A stretch of DNA of 40,607 nt from Bradyrhizobiaceae bacterium. GTDB lineage: Bacteria > Pseudomonadota > Alphaproteobacteria > Rhizobiales > Xanthobacteraceae. This document shows positions 32,235 to 40,607 of this stretch, piece after piece (the first letter of the stretch is position 1; each line of letters starts with the position of its first letter). The DNA lies in assembly GCA_947479905.1 (NCBI GenBank), contig CANKBJ010000011.1, positions 1-40,607 of the forward strand. The letters run 5' to 3'. The notes beneath the pieces are model-generated. The model searched no databases. It had not been told where the DNA came from and saw only the letters and a program-made list of their open reading frames with translations. A program made the position numbers and the translations under genes.

Positions 32235-33737
32235 CTAGTCCTCTTCCGGAGCATCCACGATCGGGTCGAAACGATTTTCGTCGAGCCCAAGCAGGTTCCA
32301 GGAATGCAACATATGCGGCGGCAGCGGCGCCGAAATGTCGATGGTGCCGCCGCGCGGATGCGGCACGACGATGCGCCGCGCCAGCAAATGCAGCTTGTTC
32401 TGGATGCCGCCGGGCAGTTCCCAGTTCTCGATGTTGAAGTATTTCGGATCGCCGATGATCGGATTGCCGACATGCGCCATGTGCGCACGCAGCTGATGGG
32501 TGCGGCCGGTGACGGGTTTCAGCGAAATCCAGGCGAGCTTCTGCGCCGAGGTTTCGACCACGGCGTAATAGGTCACCGCGTGAACGGCATCCTTCTCGCC
32601 GTGCTTGGCGATGCGCATATACGAATCTTCATCGTCCTCGAATTTGGCGAGATAAGTCGAGATGCGGCCCTGCTTCGGCTTCGGCACGCCGGCGACCAAA
32701 GCCCAGTAGATCTTGCGCGCGGCGCGGGTGCGGAATGTTTTCGCCAAAGCGGCGGCGGCAAAGCGGGTTTTGGCCACTAGCAGACAGCCGGCGGTGTCCT
32801 TGTCGAGACGATGCACCAGACGGGGACGCTGCGCGTCGGCATGGGGCGCGCGCAGCGCCTCAAGCATGTCGTCGACATTCTCCTTCACGCCGGAGCCGCC
32901 CTGCACGGCAAGACCGGCCGGCTTGTTCAAGACCAGCACGTCGTCGTCTTCCGACAAAGTGATTGAGCGCAGGAACTCGCGATCCTTCATCGCCTGCGGC
33001 GCTTCCTCGCGCACTTTCGGCGCTTCCAATTGTAGCGGCGGAATGCGCACGGCCTGCCCCGCGACGAGACGGCTTTTCGGTTCGGTGCGCCGGCTGTTCA
33101 CGCGCACTTCGCCCTTGCGGACGATGCGCTGGATGTGACTGAACGACAGGCCGGGGAAGCGCGCCTCGAAAAAGCGATCGACGCGCATGCCGTCCTCGTC
33201 GGGGGTGACGAAGATGGTCTGCACGCCGGCGGAATAATTGGCCGGATTGGGCACGGGCTTCGGCTTTGCCGCGACATTGGGCGCAGGCGCCGCCGCCATC
33301 GCGGCTTTGGTCGAGAACGAATTGTCGCGCGGCGGGCGGGCCGGAAAGGCGCGGCCTTTTTCATTGCGAAATGAATCGGCACGCGGCTCGGGCCGCGTGC
33401 GCGAGCGTGAACCGGGCCTGTCGCCGGGCTGCGCGGCAGCACGTCCCGGCTTGACATCGAACTTGGCATCGAAGCGGCGCGCCGGCCGACCTTCGGGCTT
33501 GGCTCCGGGCTTTGCCACGGACCGGGCGCCCGGTTTGGCGAATTTGCCGTCACGCTTGGGCTTGAAGTCGCCGCGCATATCGCGGCTTTTGTCGCGGCTC
33601 TTGCCGGCGGCGGCTTTGCCGCCCGGCTTGTCGCCGCGGTCCCTTTGCCGGTCCTGGCGGCCGCCGCGCCCGGCGGGCGGTCTGCCGACGGACGACTTGC
33701 CGCCGCCACGCCGCGGGCCTTCTCTTCCGCCTCTCAT
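32235..33737 (-). CDS. rluC: RluC/RluD-type pseudouridine synthase with basic N-terminal extension
   Basis: A 500-residue rRNA-modifying enzyme converting uridine to pseudouridine in 23S rRNA. An S4 RNA-binding domain (about 180-240) precedes the catalytic domain with HRLDKDTAGCLL, catalytic Asp312. The C-terminal GRTHQLRAHMAHVG is the second family motif. The first roughly 165 residues are an extension rich in Arg, Lys, Gly and Pro with repeated KPGA/RPGS/PARPP patches, probably disordered and RNA-binding. Typical RluC is about 320 residues. The ATG at 33737 overlaps the nat stop by one base (TGATG). rluC is assigned by family; exact target uridines are unknown. Confidence 0.85.
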   Translation of the reverse strand: MRGGREGPRRGGGKSSVGRPPAGRGGRQDRQRDRGDKPGGKAAAGKSRDKSRDMRGDFKPKRDGKFAKPGARSVAKPGAKPEGRPARRFDAKFDVKPGRAAAQPGDRPGSRSRTRPEPRADSFRNEKGRAFPARPPRDNSFSTKAAMAAAPAPNVAAKPKPVPNPANYSAGVQTIFVTPDEDGMRVDRFFEARFPGLSFSHIQRIVRKGEVRVNSRRTEPKSRLVAGQAVRIPPLQLEAPKVREEAPQAMKDREFLRSITLSEDDDVLVLNKPAGLAVQGGSGVKENVDDMLEALRAPHADAQRPRLVHRLDKDTAGCLLVAKTRFAAAALAKTFRTRAARKIYWALVAGVPKPKQGRISTYLAKFEDDEDSYMRIAKHGEKDAVHAVTYYAVVETSAQKLAWISLKPVTGRTHQLRAHMAHVGNPIIGDPKYFNIENWELPGGIQNKLHLLARRIVVPHPRGGTIDISAPLPPHMLHSWNLLGLDENRFDPIVDAPEED

Positions 33738-34564
33738 CAAACTGCTCCAACCAGGGTTTTGGCGAGCGCCGGGCTCAAATCGGGGTCGTCCGGGAGGGTC
33801 AATCCGAACAGGCCGGTCAGCGCGTCGCGTAATTCAGTTTCCGTCTGTAGCACACGGCGCTCGCTTGTGGCGTTTAAGCGATGAATCGCCAATTGATTGT
33901 TGCTGAGCGCCAGGCGGCCCTGCGCCATCGCCCGGGCAACCACCAATTCCGCCGAAAACCGCGATTTCGGATGGGTGGCCATATACCAGTTGCCGAGTTC
34001 GATATCCGGCAGGTGCTGCGGCTCCAGGGTGAAGCCATAAAGCGGCGTCCAGGCGCCGCGGATCATCGCCTCGGCAAGATAGCCGCCGCCCGATGGCGTC
34101 AGCCGGAACGGCTCATGCGGGGTCGCCTGCTCTGCCGGATCGTCGAGCCGCAAGGGGCCGGTCATCGTATTGCCGCCAAAACCGACATCGACGATGTAAG
34201 CGACGCCCTCGACATCGACCTTGAGCAGCATATGGGTCAGCGATGTGGCAACGGTGTCCGGCACGCCATAGCGGACGCGGCCGGTGAGATAGGTGACATC
34301 GAAGCCGAACGCCCGAAGGGCAAGGCTCATGAGCATGTTCTGTTCAAAGCAGTAACCGCCGCGGCCGCGCCGGATCAGCTTATCCTGCAGACTGGCGGCA
34401 TCGAGTTGCACGCCGCGCCGCAGGATGACGTCGAGATTTTCAAACGGGATCGCCAAAGGATGCAGCCGATGCACCGCGCGCAAGGTCTCGAGCGTGGCGG
34501 AACGGCCGCCGCCAAAACCGATGCGGCGGCAATAAGCATCGAGGTCGAAGACGGGCTCGCTCAT
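33737..34564 (-). CDS. nat: Arylamine N-acetyltransferase
   Basis: A 275-residue enzyme transferring acetyl from acetyl-CoA to arylamines, hydrazines and hydroxylamines. The Cys-His-Asp triad is visible: Cys72 in RGGYCFEQN, His111 in SLTHMLLKV and Asp126 in VDVGFGGN. Length is typical. The start at 34564 overlaps the previous gene by 4 bp (ATGA); its stop overlaps the rluC ATG. It sits in a run of overlapping genes with no obvious functional link to them. Confidence 0.93.
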   Translation of the reverse strand: MSEPVFDLDAYCRRIGFGGGRSATLETLRAVHRLHPLAIPFENLDVILRRGVQLDAASLQDKLIRRGRGGYCFEQNMLMSLALRAFGFDVTYLTGRVRYGVPDTVATSLTHMLLKVDVEGVAYIVDVGFGGNTMTGPLRLDDPAEQATPHEPFRLTPSGGGYLAEAMIRGAWTPLYGFTLEPQHLPDIELGNWYMATHPKSRFSAELVVARAMAQGRLALSNNQLAIHRLNATSERRVLQTETELRDALTGLFGLTLPDDPDLSPALAKTLVGAV

Positions 34565-34917
34565 GGACAGCGCTTCAGTTCGGCCTGCGCGGCGCGGTCC
34601 CAGCTCAGCGCGAGCCGGCCGGCATTCGGGCGCAGCGACACGGGAATCGAGCGTTCGCCGGCCTCGCCCCAGCAGAAAGCCTGGATGTAGGTCGTCTCGC
34701 CGGCCTTGTACATGCGGCCGACCCGGCAGCTGTCGCCGCGCCAGCGCACCGCGTAGCTGGTCACGACCAACAAAGGCGCGGCGCCGGCATCGAAAAACCC
34801 GCCCTCGCAGGCGGCCGCATCGGCGGCCCAGCGGCCGGTGATGGCGTCGGCGGCGTGTGACGGCACGGGCAAGGCGGCCAGCATCAGAGCCGCCGCCGCG
34901 GACTTCAGATACGTCAT
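34561..34917 (-). CDS. Small secreted Cys-rich protein
   Basis: A 118-residue protein with signal peptide MTYLKSAAAALMLAALPVPSHA and four cysteines in the mature part (ACEGG, SCRVG, AFCWG, KRCP), suggesting two disulfides in the periplasm. The body has beta-strand character (LLVVTSYAVRWRGDSCRV). No family is recognised. It overlaps rarA upstream and nat downstream by 4 bp each, so it is translated within the operon. Confidence 0.7.
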   Translation of the reverse strand: MTYLKSAAAALMLAALPVPSHAADAITGRWAADAAACEGGFFDAGAAPLLVVTSYAVRWRGDSCRVGRMYKAGETTYIQAFCWGEAGERSIPVSLRPNAGRLALSWDRAAQAELKRCP

Positions 34918-36245
34918 TCCCCGCCCTTTTCCTTGCGCAGCTTCGCCCAGTAGTCGAGCCGCTTTTTGATCTCGCGCTCGAAGCCGCGTTCCGGCGGGTC
35001 GTAGAATTTCTGGCGCGGCAGCGCATCGGGAAAATAATTCTGACCGGAGAACGCTTCCTCGGTGTCGTGGTCGTAGGAATAGCCGCGGCCATAGCCTTCC
35101 GACTTCATCAGGTTGGTCGGCGCGTTGAGAATGTGCTTTGGCGGCACCAGCGAGCCGACGCTCTTGGCGACCGCTTTGGCGGCGCCATAGGCGGCGTATC
35201 CCGCATTCGATTTCGGCGCGGTGGCGACATAGAGTACGGCCTGCGCGATGGCCAGTTCGCCTTCCGGGCTGCCGAGAAAATCATAGGCTTCCTTGGCGGC
35301 ATTGGCGATGACCAGCGCCTGCGGATCGGCAAGCCCGATATCCTCGATCGCCATGCGCACGACCCGGCGGCAGATGTAAAGCGGCGGCTCGCCGGCATCG
35401 AGCATGCGCGCGAGATAATAGAGCGCGGCGTCCGGGTCGGAGCCGCGCACCGATTTATGCAGCGCGGAGATCAGATTGTAATGGCCGTCCTGCGCCTTGT
35501 CGTAAATCGGCGCGCGGCGCTGCACGATGTCCTGCAAGCGGGCCTGGTCGAAGATTTCGCCGGGACGCGCCGCGCGCCAGATTTCCTCGGCCAAAGTCAG
35601 CGAGGCGCGGCCGTCGCCGTCGGCCATGCTGGCGAGCGCGGTGCGCGCGCCCTCGTCGAGCGGCAGTTTCTTGCCTTCCAGTTCCTCGGCGCGCGCGAGC
35701 AACTTTTCGATCGCGGCGGCATCGAGCGACTTGAACACCAGCACACGCGCGCGCGACAACAAAGCGGCGTTGAGTTCGAACGACGGGTTCTCGGTGGTGG
35801 CGCCGACCAGAACGATGGTGCCGTCTTCCATCACCGGCAAAAAACTGTCCTGCTGGGCGCGGTTGAAACGATGCACCTCGTCGACGAACAGCAAGGTGCC
35901 CTTGCCGCTTTCGCGCCGCAGGCGCGCGGCATCGAACACTTTCTTGAGATCAGCGACGCCGGAAAACACCGCCGAGATCTGCTCGAAATGCAGCTCGGTG
36001 GCGTCAGCCAAGAGCCGCGCCACCGTGGTCTTGCCGGTGCCGGGCGGACCCCAGAAGACGAGCGAGCCGAGCGAGCGCGTCGCCAGCATGCGCGTCAGCG
36101 CGCCATCGGGACCGAGCAGATGATCCTGCCCGACCACTTCGTCGAGCTTCGATGGCCGCAGCTTGTCGGCGAGCGGGCGCGGTGCGTCCTTGTCGAGGCC
36201 GGCGGCGGCGAACAGATTGGGCCCGGGTTTGGGGCGCGAGGTCAT
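34914..36245 (-). CDS. rarA: Replication-associated recombination ATPase RarA
   Basis: A 443-residue AAA+ ATPase that acts at stalled replication forks. Walker A is GPPGTGKT (66-73), Walker B is LLFVDEVHRFNRAQQD (VDEVH at 121-125), and sensor GATTENPSFELNAALLSR follows. The C-terminal MgsA tetramerisation domain contains SVRGSDPDAALYYLARMLDAGE and the YGRGYSYDHDTEEAFSGQNYFP tail. Length is usual. It overlaps htrA upstream and the small secreted protein gene downstream by 4 bp each. Confidence 0.96.
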   Translation of the reverse strand: MTSRPKPGPNLFAAAGLDKDAPRPLADKLRPSKLDEVVGQDHLLGPDGALTRMLATRSLGSLVFWGPPGTGKTTVARLLADATELHFEQISAVFSGVADLKKVFDAARLRRESGKGTLLFVDEVHRFNRAQQDSFLPVMEDGTIVLVGATTENPSFELNAALLSRARVLVFKSLDAAAIEKLLARAEELEGKKLPLDEGARTALASMADGDGRASLTLAEEIWRAARPGEIFDQARLQDIVQRRAPIYDKAQDGHYNLISALHKSVRGSDPDAALYYLARMLDAGEPPLYICRRVVRMAIEDIGLADPQALVIANAAKEAYDFLGSPEGELAIAQAVLYVATAPKSNAGYAAYGAAKAVAKSVGSLVPPKHILNAPTNLMKSEGYGRGYSYDHDTEEAFSGQNYFPDALPRQKFYDPPERGFEREIKKRLDYWAKLRKEKGGE

Positions 36246-37645
36246 CCGCCGAACACCGCGGAAATTTTCTGACCGCGCCGCATCAGGACAATGCGCCAGG
36301 AGCCGCTTTGCGTCTTGCTGGCGGCATCGAGATCGCGCGTCTTGCCTATCTGTGCGCCGTTGACTTCCTGAATCACATCGCCGCGCTGGAAGCCGAGATT
36401 GCTGGCATAGGAGCCATTGTCGACATCGAGGATGACGACGCCATTGTCGACGTTCTGCAACTGCAACTCGTCGGCCAAAGCCGGCGACAGATTGGCCACC
36501 TTGGCGCCGGAGAACGGCGAGCGCGAGCGGATGGTGATCTCCTCGCGCGGCAATTCCGGCGCGGTCTGAAGTGCGACGGTGGCGATCATTTCCTGCCCGG
36601 CGCGCATGATGCCGAGTTTGGCATTGCCGCCGAGCGGCTTGGTGGCGAAGCGATAGTCGAAGGCATTGGTGTCGTCGACCGCCTGCCCGTCGACCGAAAT
36701 GATCAAATCGCCAGCCTTCAGGCCGGCCTGCGCCGCCGGACCGGCCGGTGTGACATTGGCGATCAGCGCGCCGGCCGGACGCTTCAAGTTCATGCTGTCG
36801 GCAATGTCGGCGGTCACGGTTTGCAACTTGGCACCGAGCCAGGGACGCTTGACGGCGCTGCCGCCGGTCTTGGCCGAGGTCACGACCACGCGCACCATAT
36901 TGGCGGGGATGGCGAAGCCGACGCCCTGCGAGCCGCCCGAGCGCGAGAAGATCGCGGTGTTGATGCCGACCAGTTTACCGGTGAGATCGACCAGCGCGCC
37001 GCCGGAATTGCCGGGATTAATGGCGGCATCGGTCTGGATGAAGAATTGATAATCGGACACGCCGACTTGTGTGCGCGCCAAAGCCGAGACGATGCCATGC
37101 GTCACGGTCTGCCCGACGCCGAACGGATTGCCGATGGCCAGCACAATGTCGCCGACTTCGAGCGCGTCGGAATTGGAAAAATCGAGAACCGGGAATTTCT
37201 CTCTCGCGTCCTTGACGCGCAGCACCGCCAGGTCCGTGCGCGGGTCCTTCAAGACGACGGTCGCCTCGAACTCGCGTTTGTCGGACAACGACACCTTGAT
37301 CTCATCGGCGCCTTCGATGACGTGTACATTGGTGACGATCAGGCCCGATGCATCGACGATGACGCCGGAACCGAGCGAGCGCTGCAACTGGTTGCCGGCG
37401 TCGCCCGGGACGCCGAAGAAGCGGCGGAAGATCGGATCGTCGAACAGCGGATTGCGGTTCACCACCGTCTTGGCGGCATAGACATTGACCACGGCAGGCG
37501 CAACGCGCTGCACCACCGGCGCATAGGACAGCCGCAGCTCGGCCGCGTTCGGCACCCGCCGCTCCAGCACCTGCGCGTGGGCCGGGGCTAAAAACCCGGC
37601 CGCCAGCGTCACCCCGAGCCCTGCCATCCGCACGTTGAAACCCAT
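36242..37645 (-). CDS. degQ: Do-like periplasmic serine protease HtrA/DegQ
   Basis: A 467-residue periplasmic protease/chaperone. The signal peptide ends APAHAQ. The trypsin-like triad is His108 (VTNVHVIEG), Asp138 (RTDLAVLRV) and Ser214 (NPGNSGGALVD). Two PDZ domains follow, one containing KRPAGALIANVTPAGPAAQAG and one ending YASNLGFQRGDVIQEVNGAQ. It degrades misfolded envelope proteins. The start at 37645 is preceded by GGAGA. It heads a minus-strand operon htrA-rarA-small secreted protein-nat-rluC with overlapping stop/start codons throughout. Confidence 0.93.
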   Translation of the reverse strand: MGFNVRMAGLGVTLAAGFLAPAHAQVLERRVPNAAELRLSYAPVVQRVAPAVVNVYAAKTVVNRNPLFDDPIFRRFFGVPGDAGNQLQRSLGSGVIVDASGLIVTNVHVIEGADEIKVSLSDKREFEATVVLKDPRTDLAVLRVKDAREKFPVLDFSNSDALEVGDIVLAIGNPFGVGQTVTHGIVSALARTQVGVSDYQFFIQTDAAINPGNSGGALVDLTGKLVGINTAIFSRSGGSQGVGFAIPANMVRVVVTSAKTGGSAVKRPWLGAKLQTVTADIADSMNLKRPAGALIANVTPAGPAAQAGLKAGDLIISVDGQAVDDTNAFDYRFATKPLGGNAKLGIMRAGQEMIATVALQTAPELPREEITIRSRSPFSGAKVANLSPALADELQLQNVDNGVVILDVDNGSYASNLGFQRGDVIQEVNGAQIGKTRDLDAASKTQSGSWRIVLMRRGQKISAVFGG

Positions 37646-37856
37646 GTCGATTCTCTCCGGCTGCCGTGCCTCCGATATAGGCCGGGGCCGGCGTGGATTG
37701 AAGGCGTGGCCGCCGATTTGGCCGTTTTTACGGTGGTTTTTTGCGCGCCGCCCACCCGAGCCATCGCTTGTCGTCTCTTGTCATCCCGTACCGGGCGCGG
37801 CATGGAAGGCCAGCAACCCCGTCACGGGCGCCGGACAGGCGCGCAAGGAGCCCCGC

Positions 37857-38873
37857 ATGAAGGCCGTCGGTTATTTCAAGTCCCTGCCCCTCAGCGAGGC
37901 GGATTCGCTGATCGACATCACCATCGACAACCCCGCTCCCACCGGTCACGACCTGCGGGTGGCGGTGAAGGCGATTTCGGTCAACCCGGTCGACGTCAAG
38001 GTGCGCATGCGCGCCGCCGCCGGTCCCGGCGAACCGGCCAAGATCCTCGGCTATGACGCCGCCGGCGTGGTCGAGGCGGTCGGCCCCGATGTGACCCTGT
38101 TCAAGGCCGGCGATGAAGTCTTCTACGCCGGATCGGTCGTGCGGCCCGGCACCAATTCGGAATTCCACCTGGTCGACGAACGCATCGTCGGCCGCAAGCC
38201 GAAAACGCTGACCTTCGCGCAGGCCGCCGCGATCCCGCTCACCGGCATCACTGCCTGGGAAATGCTGTTCGACCGCCTCGGCGTCGTGCGCGGCGCCGCG
38301 CCAGACGGCCGCGCGCTGCTGGTCATGGGCGGCGCCGGCGGCGTCGGCTCGATCCTGATCCAGATCGCGCGCAAGCTGACGGGCCTCACCATCATCGCCA
38401 CCGCGTCGCGGCCGCAGACGCGCGACTGGTGTGTCAGGCTCGGCGCGCATCACGTCATCGACCACTCAAAGCCGATGGCGGACCAGCTCAAGGCGCTGGG
38501 AAATCCGAATGTCGCGCTGGTCGCCAGCATCAACGGCACCGCCAGGCATTTGCCGGCGATAATCGAACTGATCGCGCCGCAGGGAAAAGTCGGCCTGATC
38601 GAAGTGCCGCCGACGATCGATGCCGCGCCGGTCATGCGCAAGGCAGTGTCGCTGAACTGGGAATCGATGTTCACGCGCTCGATGTTCGGCACGCCGGACA
38701 TGATCGAACAGTACAAACTGCTCAACGAGATTTCGGCAATGATCGATCGCGGCGATATCGTCACCACGGCGGCGATGGAGTTCTCGCCGATCAACGCGGC
38801 CAACCTCAAAAAGGCGCACGCCCAGATCGAAAGCGGCACCACCATCGGCAAGGTGGTGTTGAGCGGGTGGTAG
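37857..38873 (+). CDS. MDR-family zinc-type alcohol dehydrogenase-like protein
   Basis: A 338-residue medium-chain dehydrogenase/reductase related to quinone oxidoreductases. The N-terminal GroES-like domain contains VNPVDVKVRMRAA and LGYDAAGVVEAVGPDV; the Rossmann domain has VMGGAGGVGSILIQIARKL. The catalytic-zinc cysteine pattern of classical alcohol dehydrogenases is missing. It likely reduces quinones or enones with NAD(P)H. The start at 37857 has AAGGAG 6 nt upstream; an earlier in-frame start 74 codons upstream is not credible. Confidence 0.88.
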   Translation: MKAVGYFKSLPLSEADSLIDITIDNPAPTGHDLRVAVKAISVNPVDVKVRMRAAAGPGEPAKILGYDAAGVVEAVGPDVTLFKAGDEVFYAGSVVRPGTNSEFHLVDERIVGRKPKTLTFAQAAAIPLTGITAWEMLFDRLGVVRGAAPDGRALLVMGGAGGVGSILIQIARKLTGLTIIATASRPQTRDWCVRLGAHHVIDHSKPMADQLKALGNPNVALVASINGTARHLPAIIELIAPQGKVGLIEVPPTIDAAPVMRKAVSLNWESMFTRSMFGTPDMIEQYKLLNEISAMIDRGDIVTTAAMEFSPINAANLKKAHAQIESGTTIGKVVLSGW

Positions 38874-38881
38874 CTTTCTTC

Positions 38882-39056
38882 CCTCTCCCCGTTTTACGGG
38901 GAGAGGGTGGCGAGCGCGACATAAGCGCGTTCACGCGCGTCTTCGACGCGCCATGGCGCGAGCCGGGTGAGGGGCAGCAACCTATCACGACGCCCCACAC
39001 CCGGCTTCCGCGCTGCTCGCGCGAAAGCCGACCTCTCCCCGCACTGCGGGGAGAGG
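38882..39056. repeat. Mosaic element bounded by identical hairpins
   Basis: CCTCTCCCCG-tttta-CGGGGAGAGG at 38882-38906 and CCTCTCCCCG-cactg-CGGGGAGAGG at 39032-39056 have identical arms and 5-nt loops 150 bp apart. Between them are further dyads (GCGCG clusters around 38915-38965). It sits between convergent MDR dehydrogenase and cytochrome genes and has the layout of a repeated intergenic element; its copy number is not visible here. Confidence 0.75.
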
Positions 39057-39070
39057 TGAAGGAAGAAGGA

Positions 39071-39922
39071 TTACTCCTTCACCGGCACCGTGCGCAGATA
39101 GGCCACCATCGCGTCGAGATCGCCGCCGGTCATTTGCGCGTAATACGGATAGCCCATCGGCGGCTTGAGCTTGCTTCCGTCCTTTGACACGCCGCCAGTG
39201 ATCGCACGCTTGATCTCGGCGTCGCTCCAGTCGCCGATGCCCTTGGTCTTGTGCGGGGTGATGTTGCGCGACACCGACTTGCCCCAGGGACCGGGGAATT
39301 CCATGCCGCCCTTGCCGAGATCGGCGACATAGTCCTTGCCCTTGGCGCTGAACGGCGTGTGGCATTCCATGCAGTGGCCGATGGTGACGAGATAGAAGCC
39401 GTTCTTCACTTTGTCGGCGAGCATGGCTTCGGTGTAGGGCTTTTCCGAGCCGGGGAACGCAATGTACGGCAGTGCGATCTTGTAAACCGGCGCCGGCACG
39501 GTGTTCTTGACCGGCTTGACCGTGCGCAGATAGGCGACGATGGCGTCCATGTCGCTTTCGGTGACGATGCCGTAGAATTCGGTCGGCATGACCGCGGCGA
39601 TCTGCACGCCATTCGGCCGCTTGCCGGTGCGCAGCAGCGTCTTGATCTGCGCGTCGGTCCAATTGCCGATGCCGGTTTCCTTGTCCTGCGTGATGTTCGA
39701 CGCCGTCACCTTGAAAGGCGGCTCATCCCAGGTCAGCCCGCCGGACAATGCCTTGCTGAAATCCGGGCCGTTCGGGCCCATCGGCGTATGGCAGTTTTGA
39801 CAGGTCATGATCGTGTTGACGAGATAGCCGCCGCGCTCGACCGGCGATTGCGCCCGCGCCACGCCAATCGACCCTGCCAACGTGACGGCCAATGTCAGCG
39901 CCAATAGACCACCCCGAATCAT
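39071..39922 (-). CDS. Di-haem periplasmic cytochrome c with internal duplication
   Basis: A 283-residue exported protein. The signal peptide (MIRGGLLALTLAVTLAGSIG, ending ARA) is followed by two haem-binding motifs: CQNCH at 41-45 and CMECH at 184-188. The two halves are a duplication: SNITQDKETGIGNWTD matches RNITPHKTKGIGDWSD, and AIVAYLRTVKPVK matches AMVAYLRTVPVKE. This is the pattern of cytochrome subunits of membrane-bound alcohol/aldehyde or nicotinate dehydrogenases, although no dehydrogenase is adjacent. The start at 39922 has GGGAGG upstream. Confidence 0.9.
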   Translation of the reverse strand: MIRGGLLALTLAVTLAGSIGVARAQSPVERGGYLVNTIMTCQNCHTPMGPNGPDFSKALSGGLTWDEPPFKVTASNITQDKETGIGNWTDAQIKTLLRTGKRPNGVQIAAVMPTEFYGIVTESDMDAIVAYLRTVKPVKNTVPAPVYKIALPYIAFPGSEKPYTEAMLADKVKNGFYLVTIGHCMECHTPFSAKGKDYVADLGKGGMEFPGPWGKSVSRNITPHKTKGIGDWSDAEIKRAITGGVSKDGSKLKPPMGYPYYAQMTGGDLDAMVAYLRTVPVKE

Positions 39923-40054
39923 GAAATGCCTCCCATTGAAAAGCGCGCGGTTGCGCGCCGCTCCGATACCATGATACCGGGTGGGCGATGTGACGGCCAA
40001 CACGGTTTTTGCGGTTTTCAGAAGAATGTTCGCGGCAGCCGGCGCCCAAACGAA

Positions 40055-40082
40055 AAAGCCCGGACCAGGGTCCGGGCTTTTC
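40055..40082 (-). terminator. Rho-independent terminator of rplQ transcript
   Basis: AAAAGCCCGGAC-cagg-GTCCGGGCTTTT is a 12-bp perfect stem. Read on the minus strand it ends in a TTTTT tract and lies 28 bp after the rplQ stop, so it should end the large ribosomal-protein/rpoA transcript. Confidence 0.88.
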
Positions 40083-40109
40083 CAATCGGCTGAATTCGGT
40101 ACGCGGCCG

Positions 40110-40541
40110 TTACGCCGAAGCGTTCGCCTCTTCCGAGACCTTCTTGGCCTGCACCGGACCTGAGTCCTTGCCCTTGGCCTCGACGTCGCGGTCGACGAAT
40201 TCGATCACCGCCACCGCGGCATTGTCGCCGTGACGGAAGCCGGCCTTCATGATGCGGCAATAGCCGCCCTGACGGTCCTTGTAACGCGGCGCGATCACGT
40301 CGAACAGCTTGCGGACCATATCCTTGTCGCGCAGCTCGGAAATCGCCAGACGGCGGGCGGCGAGATCGCCCTTCTTGCCGATGGTGACGAGCTTCTCGAC
40401 GATCGGGCGAAGTTCCTTCGCCTTCGGGAGTGTCGTGACGATCTGCTCATGCTTGATGAGCGAAGCCGCCATATTGGCGAACATCGCCATTCGATGCGAC
40501 GAATGTCGCCCTAACTTGCGGTAAACTTTGCCGTGACGCAT
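40110..40541 (-). CDS. rplQ: 50S ribosomal protein L17
   Basis: A 143-residue ribosomal protein beginning [20 protein letters not shown], the unmistakable L17 start, with [20 protein letters not shown] and [16 protein letters not shown] further on. The C-terminal 25 residues ([15 protein letters not shown]...) are the usual variable acidic/basic tail. The start at 40541 follows AGGGAG; a longer in-frame extension is not real. The upstream neighbour, expected to be rpoA, lies past the window edge. Confidence 0.97.
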   Translation of the reverse strand: MRHGKVYRKLGRHSSHRMAMFANMAASLIKHEQIVTTLPKAKELRPIVEKLVTIGKKGDLAARRLAISELRDKDMVRKLFDVIAPRYKDRQGGYCRIMKAGFRHGDNAAVAVIEFVDRDVEAKGKDSGPVQAKKVSEEANASA

Positions 40542-40607
40542 CGCGAAACTCCCTGCCTCTATCCTGTATGCACCGGAGAATTCCGGCACGCCGCGGAAGG
40601 CGGCTAA

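Noticed and set aside
1-40607. CRISPR array, transposase, integrase or phage genes
   Set aside because: No regularly spaced direct repeats and no matching proteins were seen; the only repeats are palindromic or short tandem units.

Overview
The window reads as chromosomal DNA of a GC-rich alphaproteobacterium, most likely a Hyphomicrobiales (Rhizobiales) member near Bradyrhizobiaceae/Xanthobacteraceae. This rests on an ATP12-type F1-ATPase assembly chaperone next to a HAD phosphatase, orphan Bug-type solute-binding proteins, EcfG-type stress promoter motifs (GGAAC-N16-CGTT), and palindromic intergenic repeats of styles common in that order. The species assignment is inference. The left edge cuts a tRNA-Leu(GAG); the right edge lies just upstream of rplQ (L17), where rpoA would be expected.

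Layout: 1-4.2 kb holds tRNA-Leu, an orphan FliN-like protein, lipB, acylphosphatase, a gamma-glutamylcyclotransferase-like protein and pccA. 4.4-9 kb holds a 1-Cys peroxiredoxin, a hotdog thioesterase, a DMT exporter, two small membrane-anchored proteins, an AhpD-like protein and a lipase-3 lipoprotein. 9-16.5 kb holds two Bug-type binding proteins, a secreted metallo-beta-lactamase-fold hydrolase, a small PH-like protein, a GC-rich gene-free block followed by a clearly lower-GC singleton gene (about 12.3-13.3 kb), a cupin protein and pccB. 16.6-22.1 kb holds a TPR-glycosyltransferase, dps, a DUF2157-like membrane protein, a hydroxypyruvate isomerase-like protein, ATP12 and a HAD phosphatase.

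22.3-29.2 kb is the most distinctive region. A GltD-like flavoprotein with a C-terminal two-cluster ferredoxin domain overlaps korA, followed by korB and an aldo/keto reductase. Between korA and korB lies an antisense multi-pass GT87-like membrane protein. The three redox proteins plausibly form a thiamine-dependent 2-oxoacid oxidoreductase that passes electrons through the flavoprotein to or from NAD(P).

29.4-40.6 kb holds a diguanylate cyclase, an FNT-family channel behind a perfect EcfG-type promoter motif, a tightly overlapping minus-strand operon (htrA-rarA-small secreted protein-nat-rluC-small secreted protein), an MDR dehydrogenase, a duplicated di-haem cytochrome c and rplQ with its terminator.

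Most of the window is core-genome housekeeping. The parts that deserve attention are the split kor operon, the low-GC HTH/hydrophobic-tail singleton with its adjoining repeat block, and the stress-promoter motifs. I saw no CRISPR array, transposase, integrase, phage genes or complete defence system.
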